From NCBI RefSeq assembly GCF_014642275.1, contig NZ_BMIM01000003.1, positions 186,001 to 250,000 on the forward strand: a stretch of DNA of 64,000 nucleotides. Reading direction: 5' to 3'. The notes below the pieces were generated by a model. The model had not been told where the DNA came from and made no database searches. It saw only the letters and a list, made by a program, of their open reading frames with translations. This document shows, piece by piece, positions 36,590 to 45,654 of the stretch. Numbering within the stretch: position 1 is the first letter of the stretch; each line of letters begins with the position of its first letter. The translations under genes were made by a program, and so were the position numbers. Source of the stretch: Flavobacterium lutivivi (GTDB lineage: Bacteria; Bacteroidota; Bacteroidia; Flavobacteriales; Flavobacteriaceae).

Positions 36590-38100
36590 TGGAAACAAAT
36601 CAAACAATAGAACAAATACAGAATTTTAAAGGTAAATATCCAAAACAACTTTGGTATTTATTTTTCTCTGAAATGTGGGAACGTTTTAGTTTTTATGGCA
36701 TGCGAGGAATGCTTGCTGTTTTTATGGTAAGCCAGCTAAAAATGGATGAGACCACTGCAAATCTCCAATATGGAGCAACTCAAGCTTGGGTATATGCTTT
36801 TACTTTTATAGGAGGATTGTTTGCAGATAAGATTTTAGGATTGCGACGTTCACTTTTTTGGGGTGGATTATTGATGATTGTTGGAAGTATAATTTTAGCA
36901 GTAAGTCCTAAAGAACTCTTTTTTACTGGAATTGGTTTTACTATAGTTGGTACTGGTTTTTTCAAACCAAATATTTCATCAATGGTTGGTCAATTATACA
37001 AAGATGGTGATAGTAGGCGAGATGCGGGATTTTCTTTGTTCTATGCTGGTGTAAATCTTGGAGCCCTAATTGGAGGATATATATGTATTGCAGTTGCAAA
37101 TGGAAACCTTTGGGCTGGTTTAGTTCCTGAAAATCTACGTTGGAATTATGCTTTTGGATTTGCATCTATTGTAATGATTGTTAGTTTGTTAACTTTTACA
37201 CAAACTCAAAAAAGTCTAGGAGAAATAGGATTGTCACCATTACAGCATATTGAAATCTCTAAAAGAAAAATTTTTGAAATAGCCACATATATTGGTTCAC
37301 TAGCGATTATTCCTGTTATTATAATGATGGTTGCTAATACTAAATACACAGATTATTTCATGATGATAATTGGTCCAGCATCAATAGTTTATTTGTTTTA
37401 TGAGATGAAAAACTTTTCAAAATCAGAAAACCTCAAATTACTTGGTGCTTTGGTTTTTATAGTTTTTTCAATTTTCTTTTGGGCATTTTTTGAGCAAAGT
37501 GGAGGTTCATTGAGTTTGTTTGCTGCCAATAATTTGAATAACACAGTTTTAGGAATAAAACTAGATCCAAATGGAGTTAATAATTCTGCCAACTCATTGT
37601 TTGTAATTGTATTTGCTGCATTGGTAGGAATGGTTTGGCTATGGATGGCAAAAAAGAAAATTGAACCTAACACGGTTGTAAAATTTGGTTTAGGATTTTT
37701 GTTTTTGGCTGGCGGATTTTATGTTTTCTATCTAACAAAGAATTATGCTGATGCTTCTGGTAAAACTTCATTAGACTTATTTACATTTGGTTGGTTTGTT
37801 ATCACATTCGGAGAATTGTGTTTATCGCCAATTGGGATGAGTGCAATGACAAAATTATCGCCACAAAAAACACAAGCGGTTATTATGGGAATGTGGTTTT
37901 TAGCCAGTGCTTATGGACAATATTTTGCAGGATTACTTGGTGCAAATATTGCGGAAGCAGCCGAGAACGCAACAAATTTAGAAAAGCTAAATACTTATGC
38001 AGATGGATACGAACAATTAGCAATTTATGCTTTGGTTGCTGGAGCTGTTCTAATAGTTATATCGCCTTTGGTAAGGAAGTTAATGCAAGATGTGAAGTAA
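36589..38100 (+). CDS. POT-family peptide transporter (copy 3)
   Basis: 503 aa. Motifs: SEMWERFSFYGMRGML (about 25-40), GTGFFKPNISSMVGQLY and FYAGVNLGALIGGY. It is closer in length and motif detail to copy 1 than to copy 2. The start is fixed by the overlap with copy 2. No terminator is visible after it; the promoter of the thioredoxin gene begins right after the stop. Confidence 0.95.
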   Translation: METNQTIEQIQNFKGKYPKQLWYLFFSEMWERFSFYGMRGMLAVFMVSQLKMDETTANLQYGATQAWVYAFTFIGGLFADKILGLRRSLFWGGLLMIVGSIILAVSPKELFFTGIGFTIVGTGFFKPNISSMVGQLYKDGDSRRDAGFSLFYAGVNLGALIGGYICIAVANGNLWAGLVPENLRWNYAFGFASIVMIVSLLTFTQTQKSLGEIGLSPLQHIEISKRKIFEIATYIGSLAIIPVIIMMVANTKYTDYFMMIIGPASIVYLFYEMKNFSKSENLKLLGALVFIVFSIFFWAFFEQSGGSLSLFAANNLNNTVLGIKLDPNGVNNSANSLFVIVFAALVGMVWLWMAKKKIEPNTVVKFGLGFLFLAGGFYVFYLTKNYADASGKTSLDLFTFGWFVITFGELCLSPIGMSAMTKLSPQKTQAVIMGMWFLASAYGQYFAGLLGANIAEAAENATNLEKLNTYADGYEQLAIYALVAGAVLIVISPLVRKLMQDVK

Positions 38101-38132
38101 TTTGAATTTGGCATTTTTTTTGTTTAATTTTG
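38101..38132 (+). promoter_or_regulatory. Promoter of the thioredoxin-like gene
   Basis: TTTG (38101-38104), 20-nt spacer, TAATTTTG (38125-38132): exact consensus. It starts at the base after the POT copy 3 stop and 16 bp separate the -7 box from the ATG. Confidence 0.78.
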
Positions 38133-38148
38133 GAAAAATGTTCGATTT

Positions 38149-38616
38149 ATGAAAAAAATAATTTTAATACTGTTTTTAATTGTTGGTACTCACAATATTC
38201 AATCGCAAGAACTAAAGTGGTATAACGACATGAGCGAGGCAATGAAGGTTTCCAAAAAAACCAAAAAACCACTATTGCTATTTTTTACAGGAAGTGATTG
38301 GTGTGGATGGTGTATTCGTTTGCAAAAAGAGGTTTTAAAAACTCCTGAGTTCGCTAAGTGGTCTGACAAAGTTGTTTTAGTTGAGCTAGATTTTCCTAGA
38401 AAGACAGCACAACCACAAGAAATTAAGGATCAAAATATGCAATTACAACAGTTGCTTGCTGTACGAGGTTATCCAACAGTTTGGTTTGTAAAAGCTTCTG
38501 AAGGTAAAGATGGAAAAATAAACCTAGAACAACTTGGTTCAACAGGATATGTAGCTGGTGGTCCAACGGTGTGGTTACAAGGAGCAGACCAAATTTTAGC
38601 CAATAAAAAATCTTAA
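38149..38616 (+). CDS. Exported thioredoxin-like protein
   Basis: 155 aa with a signal peptide (cut near NIQSQE, about residue 20). The thioredoxin fold carries the active site DWCGWC (C52 and C55), followed by a conserved cis-Pro in VRGYPTVWFV. The lack of a second cysteine pair and the lone signal peptide suggest a periplasmic disulfide reductase or isomerase; partner unknown. It has its own promoter. Its terminator lies inside the 3' end of the opposing comEC gene. Confidence 0.88.
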   Translation: MKKIILILFLIVGTHNIQSQELKWYNDMSEAMKVSKKTKKPLLLFFTGSDWCGWCIRLQKEVLKTPEFAKWSDKVVLVELDFPRKTAQPQEIKDQNMQLQQLLAVRGYPTVWFVKASEGKDGKINLEQLGSTGYVAGGPTVWLQGADQILANKKS

Positions 38617-38626
38617 AAAATTTTTA

Positions 38627-40654
38627 TTAAAAAATATAAAATCCTTTTTCATGAGTATTATGAAAAGGGATTTTTCTTTTTCTACATGTAGCTTCCCAAA
38701 GTTTTGAATAACTTTTAAAATTAGACCCGTCAACAACTACAATTTTTGGAGTTACTGTTTCTAGAACGCGGTCTAAATTTAATTTTGGAGAGTTAGTAAT
38801 AATCAAAACATCTGGCTTGATATTTTTCAAAAATATTGCTGAACTATCTATTATCAATACTTTTTTTGAATTGATGTACATCAAGTTATCTATAGGTTTA
38901 GCAGCAGCTATTGTGCTAAAATTACCCATTAGATATGACTGTATTCCAAGATTTGTAGATAGATTATTTATAATACTATCATTGGCATAAATCAATACTT
39001 TTTGACCATTTCTTTCAGTTATTAGATTGTTTTTTCTAACGTTGAAAACTATTCCTTCACTGCTAGCTTCGGAGTTTATTTTGTTATAGATGAAAGTGGA
39101 TTGTAATAGTATAACAGAAGTAATAGTTGCTAAAAGATTTCTATAACTTTTAGTTTTTATAAAAATAAAAAATGTGATTATAAGTAAATAAAAACTCCAC
39201 ATCATCAACTGGTTAAATGATATGTTTCTAAAAATAAAACTATCAAAACTTGCTACCCAATGAATTATAGAGTTTAATGTTTGAATTAATAATTCAAGGA
39301 TTTTTACAACAATTTGAGGTACAAATCCTATTATAGCTAAAAGCATTGTCATAACACCAAAAATCATTATTACTCCAACTAAGAATAGTATTAAAACATT
39401 GGTTAATAAAAAAAGTCCAGGGGATTGGTGGAAATAATACAAACTCAAAGGCAAAGTTCCTATTTGAGCGGCAAAAGAAACGGTAACAATATCCCAAAAA
39501 TAGCTTAGAATTTTATTTTTTGGCTTCCAAAGTTCTTTAAAAATGGGTTGTAACCAAATAATAAAAAACAAAGCTAAATAACTCAATTGAAACCCTATAT
39601 CATATATAAAAGATGGTTTTATGAATAGTATTAAGAACATTGAAACTAATAATGTGTGATAAATGTTCGTTTCTCTTTTATAATACATTCCAATAGCTAA
39701 AAATGAAAACATTACTACTGAACGAATTACTGAAGGCGACATTCCTGCTAAAACACAAAATGTTGATAGCGATAACAAAACAGCAATAAGCTTGATGAAT
39801 CGTCCTCTTTTGGTATTAGGCAATGGTTTTAATAAAAACTGAACAAAAAGAAGAATAAAACCTACATGCAAACCCGAAACTGATAATATGTGAACAGCTC
39901 CAGCAAATTGATAATCTTGAACAATTTCTGGTGAAATGTCTTGTTGTTGACCTAATATTAATGCTTTATAAACTGAAAAATTATCATTGGATTTGAAAAA
40001 TGGTTCTAATCTGAGGATGATTTTTTCTCTAAAATTTGATAAATAGTTCAAAAGATTGTTTTCTGAACCAAGTTTATTGAAATGGCTGTTCACAGCATAG
40101 CATTGTGCATAAATCTCTTGTCTTTCTAAATATTTTCCATAGTCAAACTGAAATGGATTGAATGAACTTCGGTTTTCATAATAAGTTGCTTCTAAATTGA
40201 TTATATCTCCATATTCAATTTTCTTGATAGGTTCTTTTTTAGAAAAATTTATTATCGTTTTTCCAGAACATTCTTTGCCATCAATAGAATAAATTTCTGA
40301 AATGAATCGATAGTTTTTTTGTGTAGTTTTCAATCTTTCAATAATCTTTACCCTAAAATCATGCTTTCTTTCTGCGGTAAGATTAAGTTTTGTATAATGA
40401 TTTGAGTTATTAGTTTCTTTGTGTGTAAATGCAGTATAAAAGCCGAGTAATAAACCCAAAAGCAACATACTAGTATTAAACACTAGATTGAAATTTCTTT
40501 TTTTATATAAAATATGTGAAATAATAGATAAAGAAAAAAGAATGAAAATTGTCATCAATACATACACAACCTTTTGGTTAAAGTATGGATAAATTAGAAT
40601 TCCTAGTACAAAGGAAATAATAAACTTAACTAATGGAAAATGAAGAATTTTCAT
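38627..40654 (-). CDS. comEC: ComEC/Rec2-type DNA uptake channel protein
   Basis: 675 aa inner-membrane protein that would carry single-stranded DNA into the cytosol. The N-terminal region has several helices and an OB-fold-like DUF4131 domain (about 1-200). The Competence domain follows (about 215-500) with ALILGQQQDISPEIVQDYQF, then AGAVHILSVSGLHVGF and LAGMSPSVIRSVVMFS, which are signature segments. The ~170-residue tail after the last helix aligns in layout with the metallo-beta-lactamase domain of longer ComEC proteins but lacks its HxHxDH metal motif. It follows the NlpC gene by 39 bp. Confidence 0.93.
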   Translation of the reverse strand: MKILHFPLVKFIISFVLGILIYPYFNQKVVYVLMTIFILFSLSIISHILYKKRNFNLVFNTSMLLLGLLLGFYTAFTHKETNNSNHYTKLNLTAERKHDFRVKIIERLKTTQKNYRFISEIYSIDGKECSGKTIINFSKKEPIKKIEYGDIINLEATYYENRSSFNPFQFDYGKYLERQEIYAQCYAVNSHFNKLGSENNLLNYLSNFREKIILRLEPFFKSNDNFSVYKALILGQQQDISPEIVQDYQFAGAVHILSVSGLHVGFILLFVQFLLKPLPNTKRGRFIKLIAVLLSLSTFCVLAGMSPSVIRSVVMFSFLAIGMYYKRETNIYHTLLVSMFLILFIKPSFIYDIGFQLSYLALFFIIWLQPIFKELWKPKNKILSYFWDIVTVSFAAQIGTLPLSLYYFHQSPGLFLLTNVLILFLVGVIMIFGVMTMLLAIIGFVPQIVVKILELLIQTLNSIIHWVASFDSFIFRNISFNQLMMWSFYLLIITFFIFIKTKSYRNLLATITSVILLQSTFIYNKINSEASSEGIVFNVRKNNLITERNGQKVLIYANDSIINNLSTNLGIQSYLMGNFSTIAAAKPIDNLMYINSKKVLIIDSSAIFLKNIKPDVLIITNSPKLNLDRVLETVTPKIVVVDGSNFKSYSKLWEATCRKRKIPFHNTHEKGFYIF
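38638..38675 (+). terminator. Terminator of the thioredoxin gene, inside antisense comEC
   Basis: AAAATCCTTTTTCAT (38638-38652) pairs with ATGAAAAGGGATTTT (38660-38674) with one T-G wobble; loop of 7 nt; more T follow. It lies wholly within the last codons of the opposite-strand comEC. Confidence 0.65.
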
Positions 40655-40693
40655 GTAAATAAATTTACAAGAAAAAATCTAAAAAACAAGAAA

Positions 40694-41353
40694 TTACTCT
40701 AAAACTCTATTTACTTGAGCAAAAGTTCTTTGGTAATATGGTTCTTTCAATGAGGAAACAATAACTCCTAGCTGAGTAGAAGAATGGATAAATTTAATTT
40801 CATCACCATTCACTTCGGTAATCATGCCAACGTGTGAAATTCTACTTCCGCCAAAAGTTCTAAAGAAAATCAAATCGCCTTTTTTGTACTCCGTCGGTTC
40901 AATTTTTCTGCCAATTAAAGCCATTTCATAAGAAGATCTTGGAAGCGTAATGTCAAATTTTTTAAATGTGGAATACATCAATCCTGAACAGTCAAATCCT
41001 TCACGAGTTGTTCCACCACTTCTATATTTTATCCCAAGATTATCCGAAGCATTGTATATAAGCTGTTCAGCTATATAGCTATCTGTTTCATTTGAAATGA
41101 TAATATCATCATCATTTTTTGTTACCAGAATATTGTTTTTTTCTTTTTTTTGCTTGGGCTTAGCATTCTGTTTTTTCTCCTTTTCAGGTTTTGGAGTTTC
41201 TGCAACTGCAATAGAATTCTCAGTACTTGGTGGAGAATATATTCCTTTTTTGATAGCTTGTTCCTTAGAAATAATAATCTTACCCGATTGTCCTACAACA
41301 GATTGCATGACAACCAAGAAAAAAAAGATTGCTATTTTTTGTAAAATTTTCAA
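40694..41353 (-). CDS. NlpC/P60 cell-wall hydrolase (C40 family)
   Basis: 219 aa exported peptidoglycan endopeptidase. Signal peptide with start TTG at 41353: KILQKIAIFFFLVV-type n- and h-regions and a cut near VVGQ. A Lys/Glu-rich low-complexity linker occupies about 50-75. The NlpC/P60 domain is about 95-219: EGFDCSGLMYSTF (catalytic Cys), RISHVGMITEV (catalytic His) and FIHSSTQLGV (third polar residue). No ATG precedes the TTG in frame, and a -7 element lies 17 bp upstream. Downstream of lpxB by 46 bp and upstream of comEC. Confidence 0.9.
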   Translation of the reverse strand: MKILQKIAIFFFLVVMQSVVGQSGKIIISKEQAIKKGIYSPPSTENSIAVAETPKPEKEKKQNAKPKQKKEKNNILVTKNDDDIIISNETDSYIAEQLIYNASDNLGIKYRSGGTTREGFDCSGLMYSTFKKFDITLPRSSYEMALIGRKIEPTEYKKGDLIFFRTFGGSRISHVGMITEVNGDEIKFIHSSTQLGVIVSSLKEPYYQRTFAQVNRVLE

Positions 41354-41369
41354 GAGGAATAAATTTCTG

Positions 41370-41377
41370 CAAATTTA
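41370..41377 (-). promoter_or_regulatory. -7 element upstream of the NlpC/P60 gene
   Basis: TAAATTTG on the minus strand, exact match to TAnnTTTG, 17 bp before the TTG start. TTTG at 41404-41407 is 26 nt away, longer than usual for the -33 box. Confidence 0.5.
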
Positions 41378-41399
41378 AAAAACAAAAAATAAATTTTCG

Positions 41400-42512
41400 C
41401 TAACAAATATCATTTATGATAAATTTAGCAGTTTTTTCGCTGGCTCCAATTCCTCCCAATTTTTCTTCAAGGATATCATAGTTTTTTAGAATGACTTCTC
41501 TAGTTTCATTATTCAAGAGGTTTGACAATTCAATCGACAAATTCTTTTTGTTAAGTTCGTCTTGTATCAGTTCTTTAACAACTTCTTTATCCATTATCAG
41601 GTTAACCAATGAAATATATTTTAGCGTAATTATTCTTTTAGCAATTTGATATGAAATCCAGTTCCCTTTGTAGCAAACCACTTCTGGGACTTTGAATAAA
41701 GCGGTTTCAAGTGTAGCAGTTCCCGAGGTTACAAGCGCAGCAGTAGCAACACTGAGTAAATCATAGGTCTTATTTGAAACAAATTTTACGTTACTAGTGG
41801 TTAAAAATTTCTCATAAAAATGATAATCTTGGCTTGGAGCACCAGCAATCACAAATTGATATTCCTTGAAATCATCGACAACACTTAGCATTATACTCAA
41901 CATTTTGGAAATCTCCTGTTTTCTGCTTCCAGGAAGAAGAGCAATGATTGGTTTATCGTTCAAATTATTGTCTTTCAGAAACTTTTCTTTATCAGTTTTA
42001 GCTCTAGAATGAATAGCGTCAATGAGTGGATGACCAACAAATTCAACTGGAAAATGATGTTTTTTTTCATAAAAATCCTTTTCAAAAGGAAGAATAACAT
42101 ACATCTTGTCAAAATCTCTTTTTATTGCCTTAATTCTGCTTTCTTTCCAAGCCCAAATTTGAGGAGAAATATAGTAATGAGTTCTTATTTTTTGAATTTT
42201 TGCCCATTTAGCAATACGCATATTGAATCCGGGATAATCAATAAAAATTAAAACATCTGGTTTAAATTCTAGAATGTCTTTTTTACAAAAACTAATATTG
42301 TTCAAAATGGTTTTGAGATTCATAACTACCTCCGCAAAACCCATAAACGCCAAGTCACGATAGTGTTTAACTAATGTTCCTCCAACTTGTTCCATCAAAT
42401 CTCCACCCCAAAAACGAATTTCTGCGTTTGGGTCTTGTTTGAAAATGGATTTCATAAGGTTTGAACCGTGCAAGTCGCCAGAAGCTTCTCCTGCAATTAT
42501 ATAGTATTTCAT
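41400..42512 (-). CDS. lpxB: Lipid-A-disaccharide synthase
   Basis: 370 aa glycosyltransferase that joins UDP-diacylglucosamine and lipid X to make lipid A disaccharide. The start is ATG at 42512: the open frame extends to TTG at 42524, but the MKYYIIAGEASGDLHGS opening is the universal N-terminus. Further motifs: IDYPGFNMR, YYISPQIWAWKESRIK and LLPGSRKQEI, then TSGTATLE near the C-terminus. The ATG overlaps the surE stop as ATGA, so the two are coupled. Length is typical. Confidence 0.96.
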   Translation of the reverse strand: MKYYIIAGEASGDLHGSNLMKSIFKQDPNAEIRFWGGDLMEQVGGTLVKHYRDLAFMGFAEVVMNLKTILNNISFCKKDILEFKPDVLIFIDYPGFNMRIAKWAKIQKIRTHYYISPQIWAWKESRIKAIKRDFDKMYVILPFEKDFYEKKHHFPVEFVGHPLIDAIHSRAKTDKEKFLKDNNLNDKPIIALLPGSRKQEISKMLSIMLSVVDDFKEYQFVIAGAPSQDYHFYEKFLTTSNVKFVSNKTYDLLSVATAALVTSGTATLETALFKVPEVVCYKGNWISYQIAKRIITLKYISLVNLIMDKEVVKELIQDELNKKNLSIELSNLLNNETREVILKNYDILEEKLGGIGASEKTAKFIINDIC

Positions 42513-43282
42513 GATAATTCCCAAGAGTTTAGTGTTTGAATTGCGTGATGAGCTGTCATGTCAAATTGTATTGGAACAATAGCTGCAAATCCGTTAGATA
42601 AAGCCCATTCATCAGTGTCTTCGCCTTTATCTTTGTTAACAAATTCACCTGTCAACCAATAATAGTCTTTTCCAAAAGGAGTTTGACGTTTGTCAAATTT
42701 TTCTACCCACAAAGCATTAGCTTGCCGACATATCTTTATACCTTTAATTTCACCAAGTTTTGGCTTTGGAAAATTAACATTCAAAACGGTTCCTTCGGGT
42801 AAGCCATTTTTTAATACTTGCTCAGCTATTTTTTTTACAAAAGGAATCAGAGGTTCAAAATTTGCATTCCAACTAAAATCTGATAAAGAAAAACCAATAG
42901 CTGGAATGCCTTCAATACCTGCTTCTACTGCAGCGCTCATTGTTCCCGAATAAATTACATTTATAGAAGAGTTTGAACCATGATTAATTCCCGAAACACA
43001 CAAATCTGGTTTTCTTTTCAAAATTTCATTTACAGCAAGTTTCACGCAATCTGCAGGTGTGCCAGAGCAACTATATTCTTGTGTTAATGAATCTTCTTTT
43101 GAAATTTTATTAAGATACAAAGTATTGTTCACAGTAATAGCATGTCCCATTCCGCTTTGTGGACTATCTGGAGCAACTACAACAACTTGACCAAGTGTTT
43201 CCATTACTGATATTAAGGTTCGGATTCCTGGTGCAGTTATTCCATCGTCGTTGGTAACTAAAATCAAAGGTTTTGTATCCAT
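42509..43282 (-). CDS. surE: 5'/3'-nucleotidase SurE
   Basis: 257 aa phosphatase acting on nucleoside monophosphates in stationary-phase and stress survival. The metal-binding DD (residues 12-13) is in TNDDGITAPGI; SPQSGMG and GINHGSNSSINVIYSGTM carry the other conserved polar residues. SurE-lpxB coupling is common in this phylum. A perfect -7 element lies upstream (43306-43313), back to back with the prc promoter. Confidence 0.97.
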   Translation of the reverse strand: MDTKPLILVTNDDGITAPGIRTLISVMETLGQVVVVAPDSPQSGMGHAITVNNTLYLNKISKEDSLTQEYSCSGTPADCVKLAVNEILKRKPDLCVSGINHGSNSSINVIYSGTMSAAVEAGIEGIPAIGFSLSDFSWNANFEPLIPFVKKIAEQVLKNGLPEGTVLNVNFPKPKLGEIKGIKICRQANALWVEKFDKRQTPFGKDYYWLTGEFVNKDKGEDTDEWALSNGFAAIVPIQFDMTAHHAIQTLNSWELS

Positions 43283-43305
43283 TATAATATTTTCTAACTA
43301 TTTAG

Positions 43306-43313
43306 CAAAATTA
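43306..43313 (-). promoter_or_regulatory. -7 element of the surE promoter
   Basis: TAATTTTG on the minus strand, exact TAnnTTTG, 23 bp before the surE ATG. No clear -33 TTG at standard spacing. Confidence 0.5.
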
Positions 43314-43351
43314 ACAAATTTTAATGCTTTTGACTGTTACATTTTTTTAAC

Positions 43352-43386
43352 TTTGGACAACTAATGTGTCTTGATGGTTAAATTTG
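43352..43386 (+). promoter_or_regulatory. Promoter of prc
   Basis: TTTG (43352-43355), 23-nt spacer, TAAATTTG (43379-43386). The spacing is at the upper end of the Flavobacterium range. The ATG follows 55 bp later. Confidence 0.65.
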
Positions 43387-43441
43387 TAGAAACATCATTC
43401 AACATCTTGGCACGGTTTTTTATGTATTAGTTTAGAAATTA

Positions 43442-45619
43442 ATGAATGGTTTTGTTCGTTTTATGAAAAGAAATTATAAAGTAATTATAATTGTTGCAGC
43501 AATTTCTGTAGCATTATGGAGTTTTATTCCTAGAGAAAAAGCATCTGATCCTGAAAAGGACAAAATGTTGCTTGAATTATTAACTTTTGTTATCGAAAAA
43601 GGACATTATAATCCTGCACCTATAGATGATACTTTCTCAAAAGGTGTTTACAAGGATTACATTGAAGCATTAGATCCATCAAAAAGATTTTTTCTACAGT
43701 CAGACATTGATGAATTCTCGAAATATGAGTTGCAAATTGATGACCAAATCAAAAATAAAGAATTGTCATTTTTTGATTTAACTTATAATAGACTAATGCA
43801 AAGAATGGCAGAAAGTAAAGAGTATTACAAAGTAGCTCTTGAAAATCCTTTTGATTATAAAAAAGACGAATCGATAAACACCGATTATGAGAAAATGCCT
43901 TATGCAAAAACGAAAGATGAATTGAAAGAAAGATGGCGTTTACAAGTAAAACTTTCAGCTTTGTCTTCATTGGTAGAAAAGCAAAAGATTGAAGAAGAAA
44001 AAGCAAAAAATAAAGATACTGACAAAAAAGAAGCACCAAAGTCATTTGAACAGCTAGAAAAAGAAACAAGAGAAAGCACTCTAAAATCATTGAATGATAA
44101 CTTCAATTTCATAAAAGATTTAGATAGAGAAGACTGGTTTTCAGTTTATATAAATGCAATTTCATCTCGCTTCGATCCACACACATCCTATTTTGCTCCT
44201 GACGAAAAGGAACGTTTTGATGTTAGCATGAGTGGAAAGCTTGAAGGAATTGGCGCTAGACTTCAAAAAGAAAATGATTTTACAAAGATTTCTGAGTTAA
44301 TTTCTGGCGGACCAGCATGGAGAGGAAAACAACTGGAAGCAGGTGATGTTATTTTGAAAGTAGCCCAAGGCAAAGATGAACCTGTTGAAGTGGTTGGAAT
44401 GAGATTGGACGATGTTGTTAAAAAAATAAAAGGACCAAAAGGTACAGAAGTTAGATTAACAGTAAAAAAAGCTGATGGTTCAATCAAAGTAATCTCTATC
44501 ATCAGAGATGAAGTTGAGATTGAGGAAACTTACGTAAAATCTAGCGTAGTTGATATTGATGGCAACAAATACGGTATTATCTATCTGCCAAAATTCTATA
44601 TAGATTTTGAAAATAAAGATGCACGCGATGCAGGAAAAGATGTGGCTCAAGAAGTAGAACGATTGAAAGAAGCTGGTGTACAGGGAATTGTAATGGATGT
44701 TAGAGATAATGGTGGAGGTTCTTTGAAAACAGTTGTTGATATTGCAGGATTATTTATAGATCAAGGACCAATTGTTCAAATTAAGTCTGCTGCTGGAAGA
44801 AAAGAAGTTTTATTTGATAAAGACCCAAAAGTACAATGGGATGGACCATTAGTGATAATGACCAATGAGTTTTCGGCTTCGGCATCAGAAATACTTGCTG
44901 CCGCAATGCAAGATTATAAAAGAGCCGTTATTGTAGGCAGTAAACAAACTTATGGCAAAGGAACTGTACAAAATGTAATTGATTTGAACCAGTTTGTTCG
45001 TGGAAGCACTTATGGAGATTTGGGAGCATTAAAAACAACAACTCAAAAATTCTACAGAATTAATGGTGGTTCAACACAAAGAGAAGGAGTTAAGAGCGAC
45101 ATTGTTATGCCTGATAAATATGAATATTTAAAAATGGGAGAAAAAGATGTTGATAATGCAATGCCTTGGGATAAAATTGATCCAGCTGATTATAAGGTTT
45201 GGAACAAACAAAGCAACTATGATTTTGCTGTAAAGCAGAGCAAACTTAGAATGCAAAATAACCCTCAAATGCAGCTGATTGCAGATAATGCAAAATGGTT
45301 AGACGATAGAAACAAAGAAGATGTTTACAGTTTGAATATTGATAAATTCAAAGCTGAACAAAAAGCTTTGGAAGAAAAAAATAAAAAGTACAAACCTATT
45401 AATGATTATAAAAACTCTTTAACTTTCTATTCACTGCCTTATGAAGATGAAAAAGTAAAAGACGATCCAGTTCTAAAAGAAAAAAGAGATAGATGGCATG
45501 AGAGTCTTTCAAAAGATGTTTATGTAGAAGAATCTCTTCATATTCTGAATGACATGAAGAATGGAACTGAAAAAGGATTGACTTCAAAAGTAAAATCAGA
45601 AAAGCTAATTAAATCATAA
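43442..45619 (+). CDS. prc: Carboxy-terminal processing protease (Prc/Tsp, S41)
   Basis: 725 aa periplasmic protease anchored by an N-terminal helix (about 11-26). The N-terminal helical region (about 35-235) is followed by a PDZ domain (about 250-345, EGIGARLQKEND...). The S41 catalytic domain has GIVMDVRDNGGGS and NEFSASASEIL, with nucleophile predicted S480 and lysine K506 in YGKGTVQ by alignment with E. coli S452/K477. The DUF3340-like C-terminal part is rich in Lys. A Lys/Glu-rich segment near 185-215 looks flexible. Long form, like E. coli Prc. It has its own promoter and a shared terminator. Confidence 0.95.
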   Translation: MNGFVRFMKRNYKVIIIVAAISVALWSFIPREKASDPEKDKMLLELLTFVIEKGHYNPAPIDDTFSKGVYKDYIEALDPSKRFFLQSDIDEFSKYELQIDDQIKNKELSFFDLTYNRLMQRMAESKEYYKVALENPFDYKKDESINTDYEKMPYAKTKDELKERWRLQVKLSALSSLVEKQKIEEEKAKNKDTDKKEAPKSFEQLEKETRESTLKSLNDNFNFIKDLDREDWFSVYINAISSRFDPHTSYFAPDEKERFDVSMSGKLEGIGARLQKENDFTKISELISGGPAWRGKQLEAGDVILKVAQGKDEPVEVVGMRLDDVVKKIKGPKGTEVRLTVKKADGSIKVISIIRDEVEIEETYVKSSVVDIDGNKYGIIYLPKFYIDFENKDARDAGKDVAQEVERLKEAGVQGIVMDVRDNGGGSLKTVVDIAGLFIDQGPIVQIKSAAGRKEVLFDKDPKVQWDGPLVIMTNEFSASASEILAAAMQDYKRAVIVGSKQTYGKGTVQNVIDLNQFVRGSTYGDLGALKTTTQKFYRINGGSTQREGVKSDIVMPDKYEYLKMGEKDVDNAMPWDKIDPADYKVWNKQSNYDFAVKQSKLRMQNNPQMQLIADNAKWLDDRNKEDVYSLNIDKFKAEQKALEEKNKKYKPINDYKNSLTFYSLPYEDEKVKDDPVLKEKRDRWHESLSKDVYVEESLHILNDMKNGTEKGLTSKVKSEKLIKS

Positions 45620-45621
45620 AT

Positions 45622-45654
45622 AAAAAAGCCTCGTTTAAAACGAGGCTTTTTTTT
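45622..45654. terminator. Bidirectional terminator between prc and the small lipoprotein gene
   Basis: AAAAAAGCCTCGTTT (45622-45636) pairs with AAACGAGGCTTTTTT (45638-45652), with T to 45654. Serves convergent genes; the right arm reaches the stop of the minus-strand lipoprotein. Confidence 0.9.

Noticed and set aside
40654-40670. Palindrome TGTAAATAAATTTACA as an operator upstream of comEC
   Set aside because: It overlaps the comEC start codon in very AT-rich sequence, and no other copy was noticed in the window.
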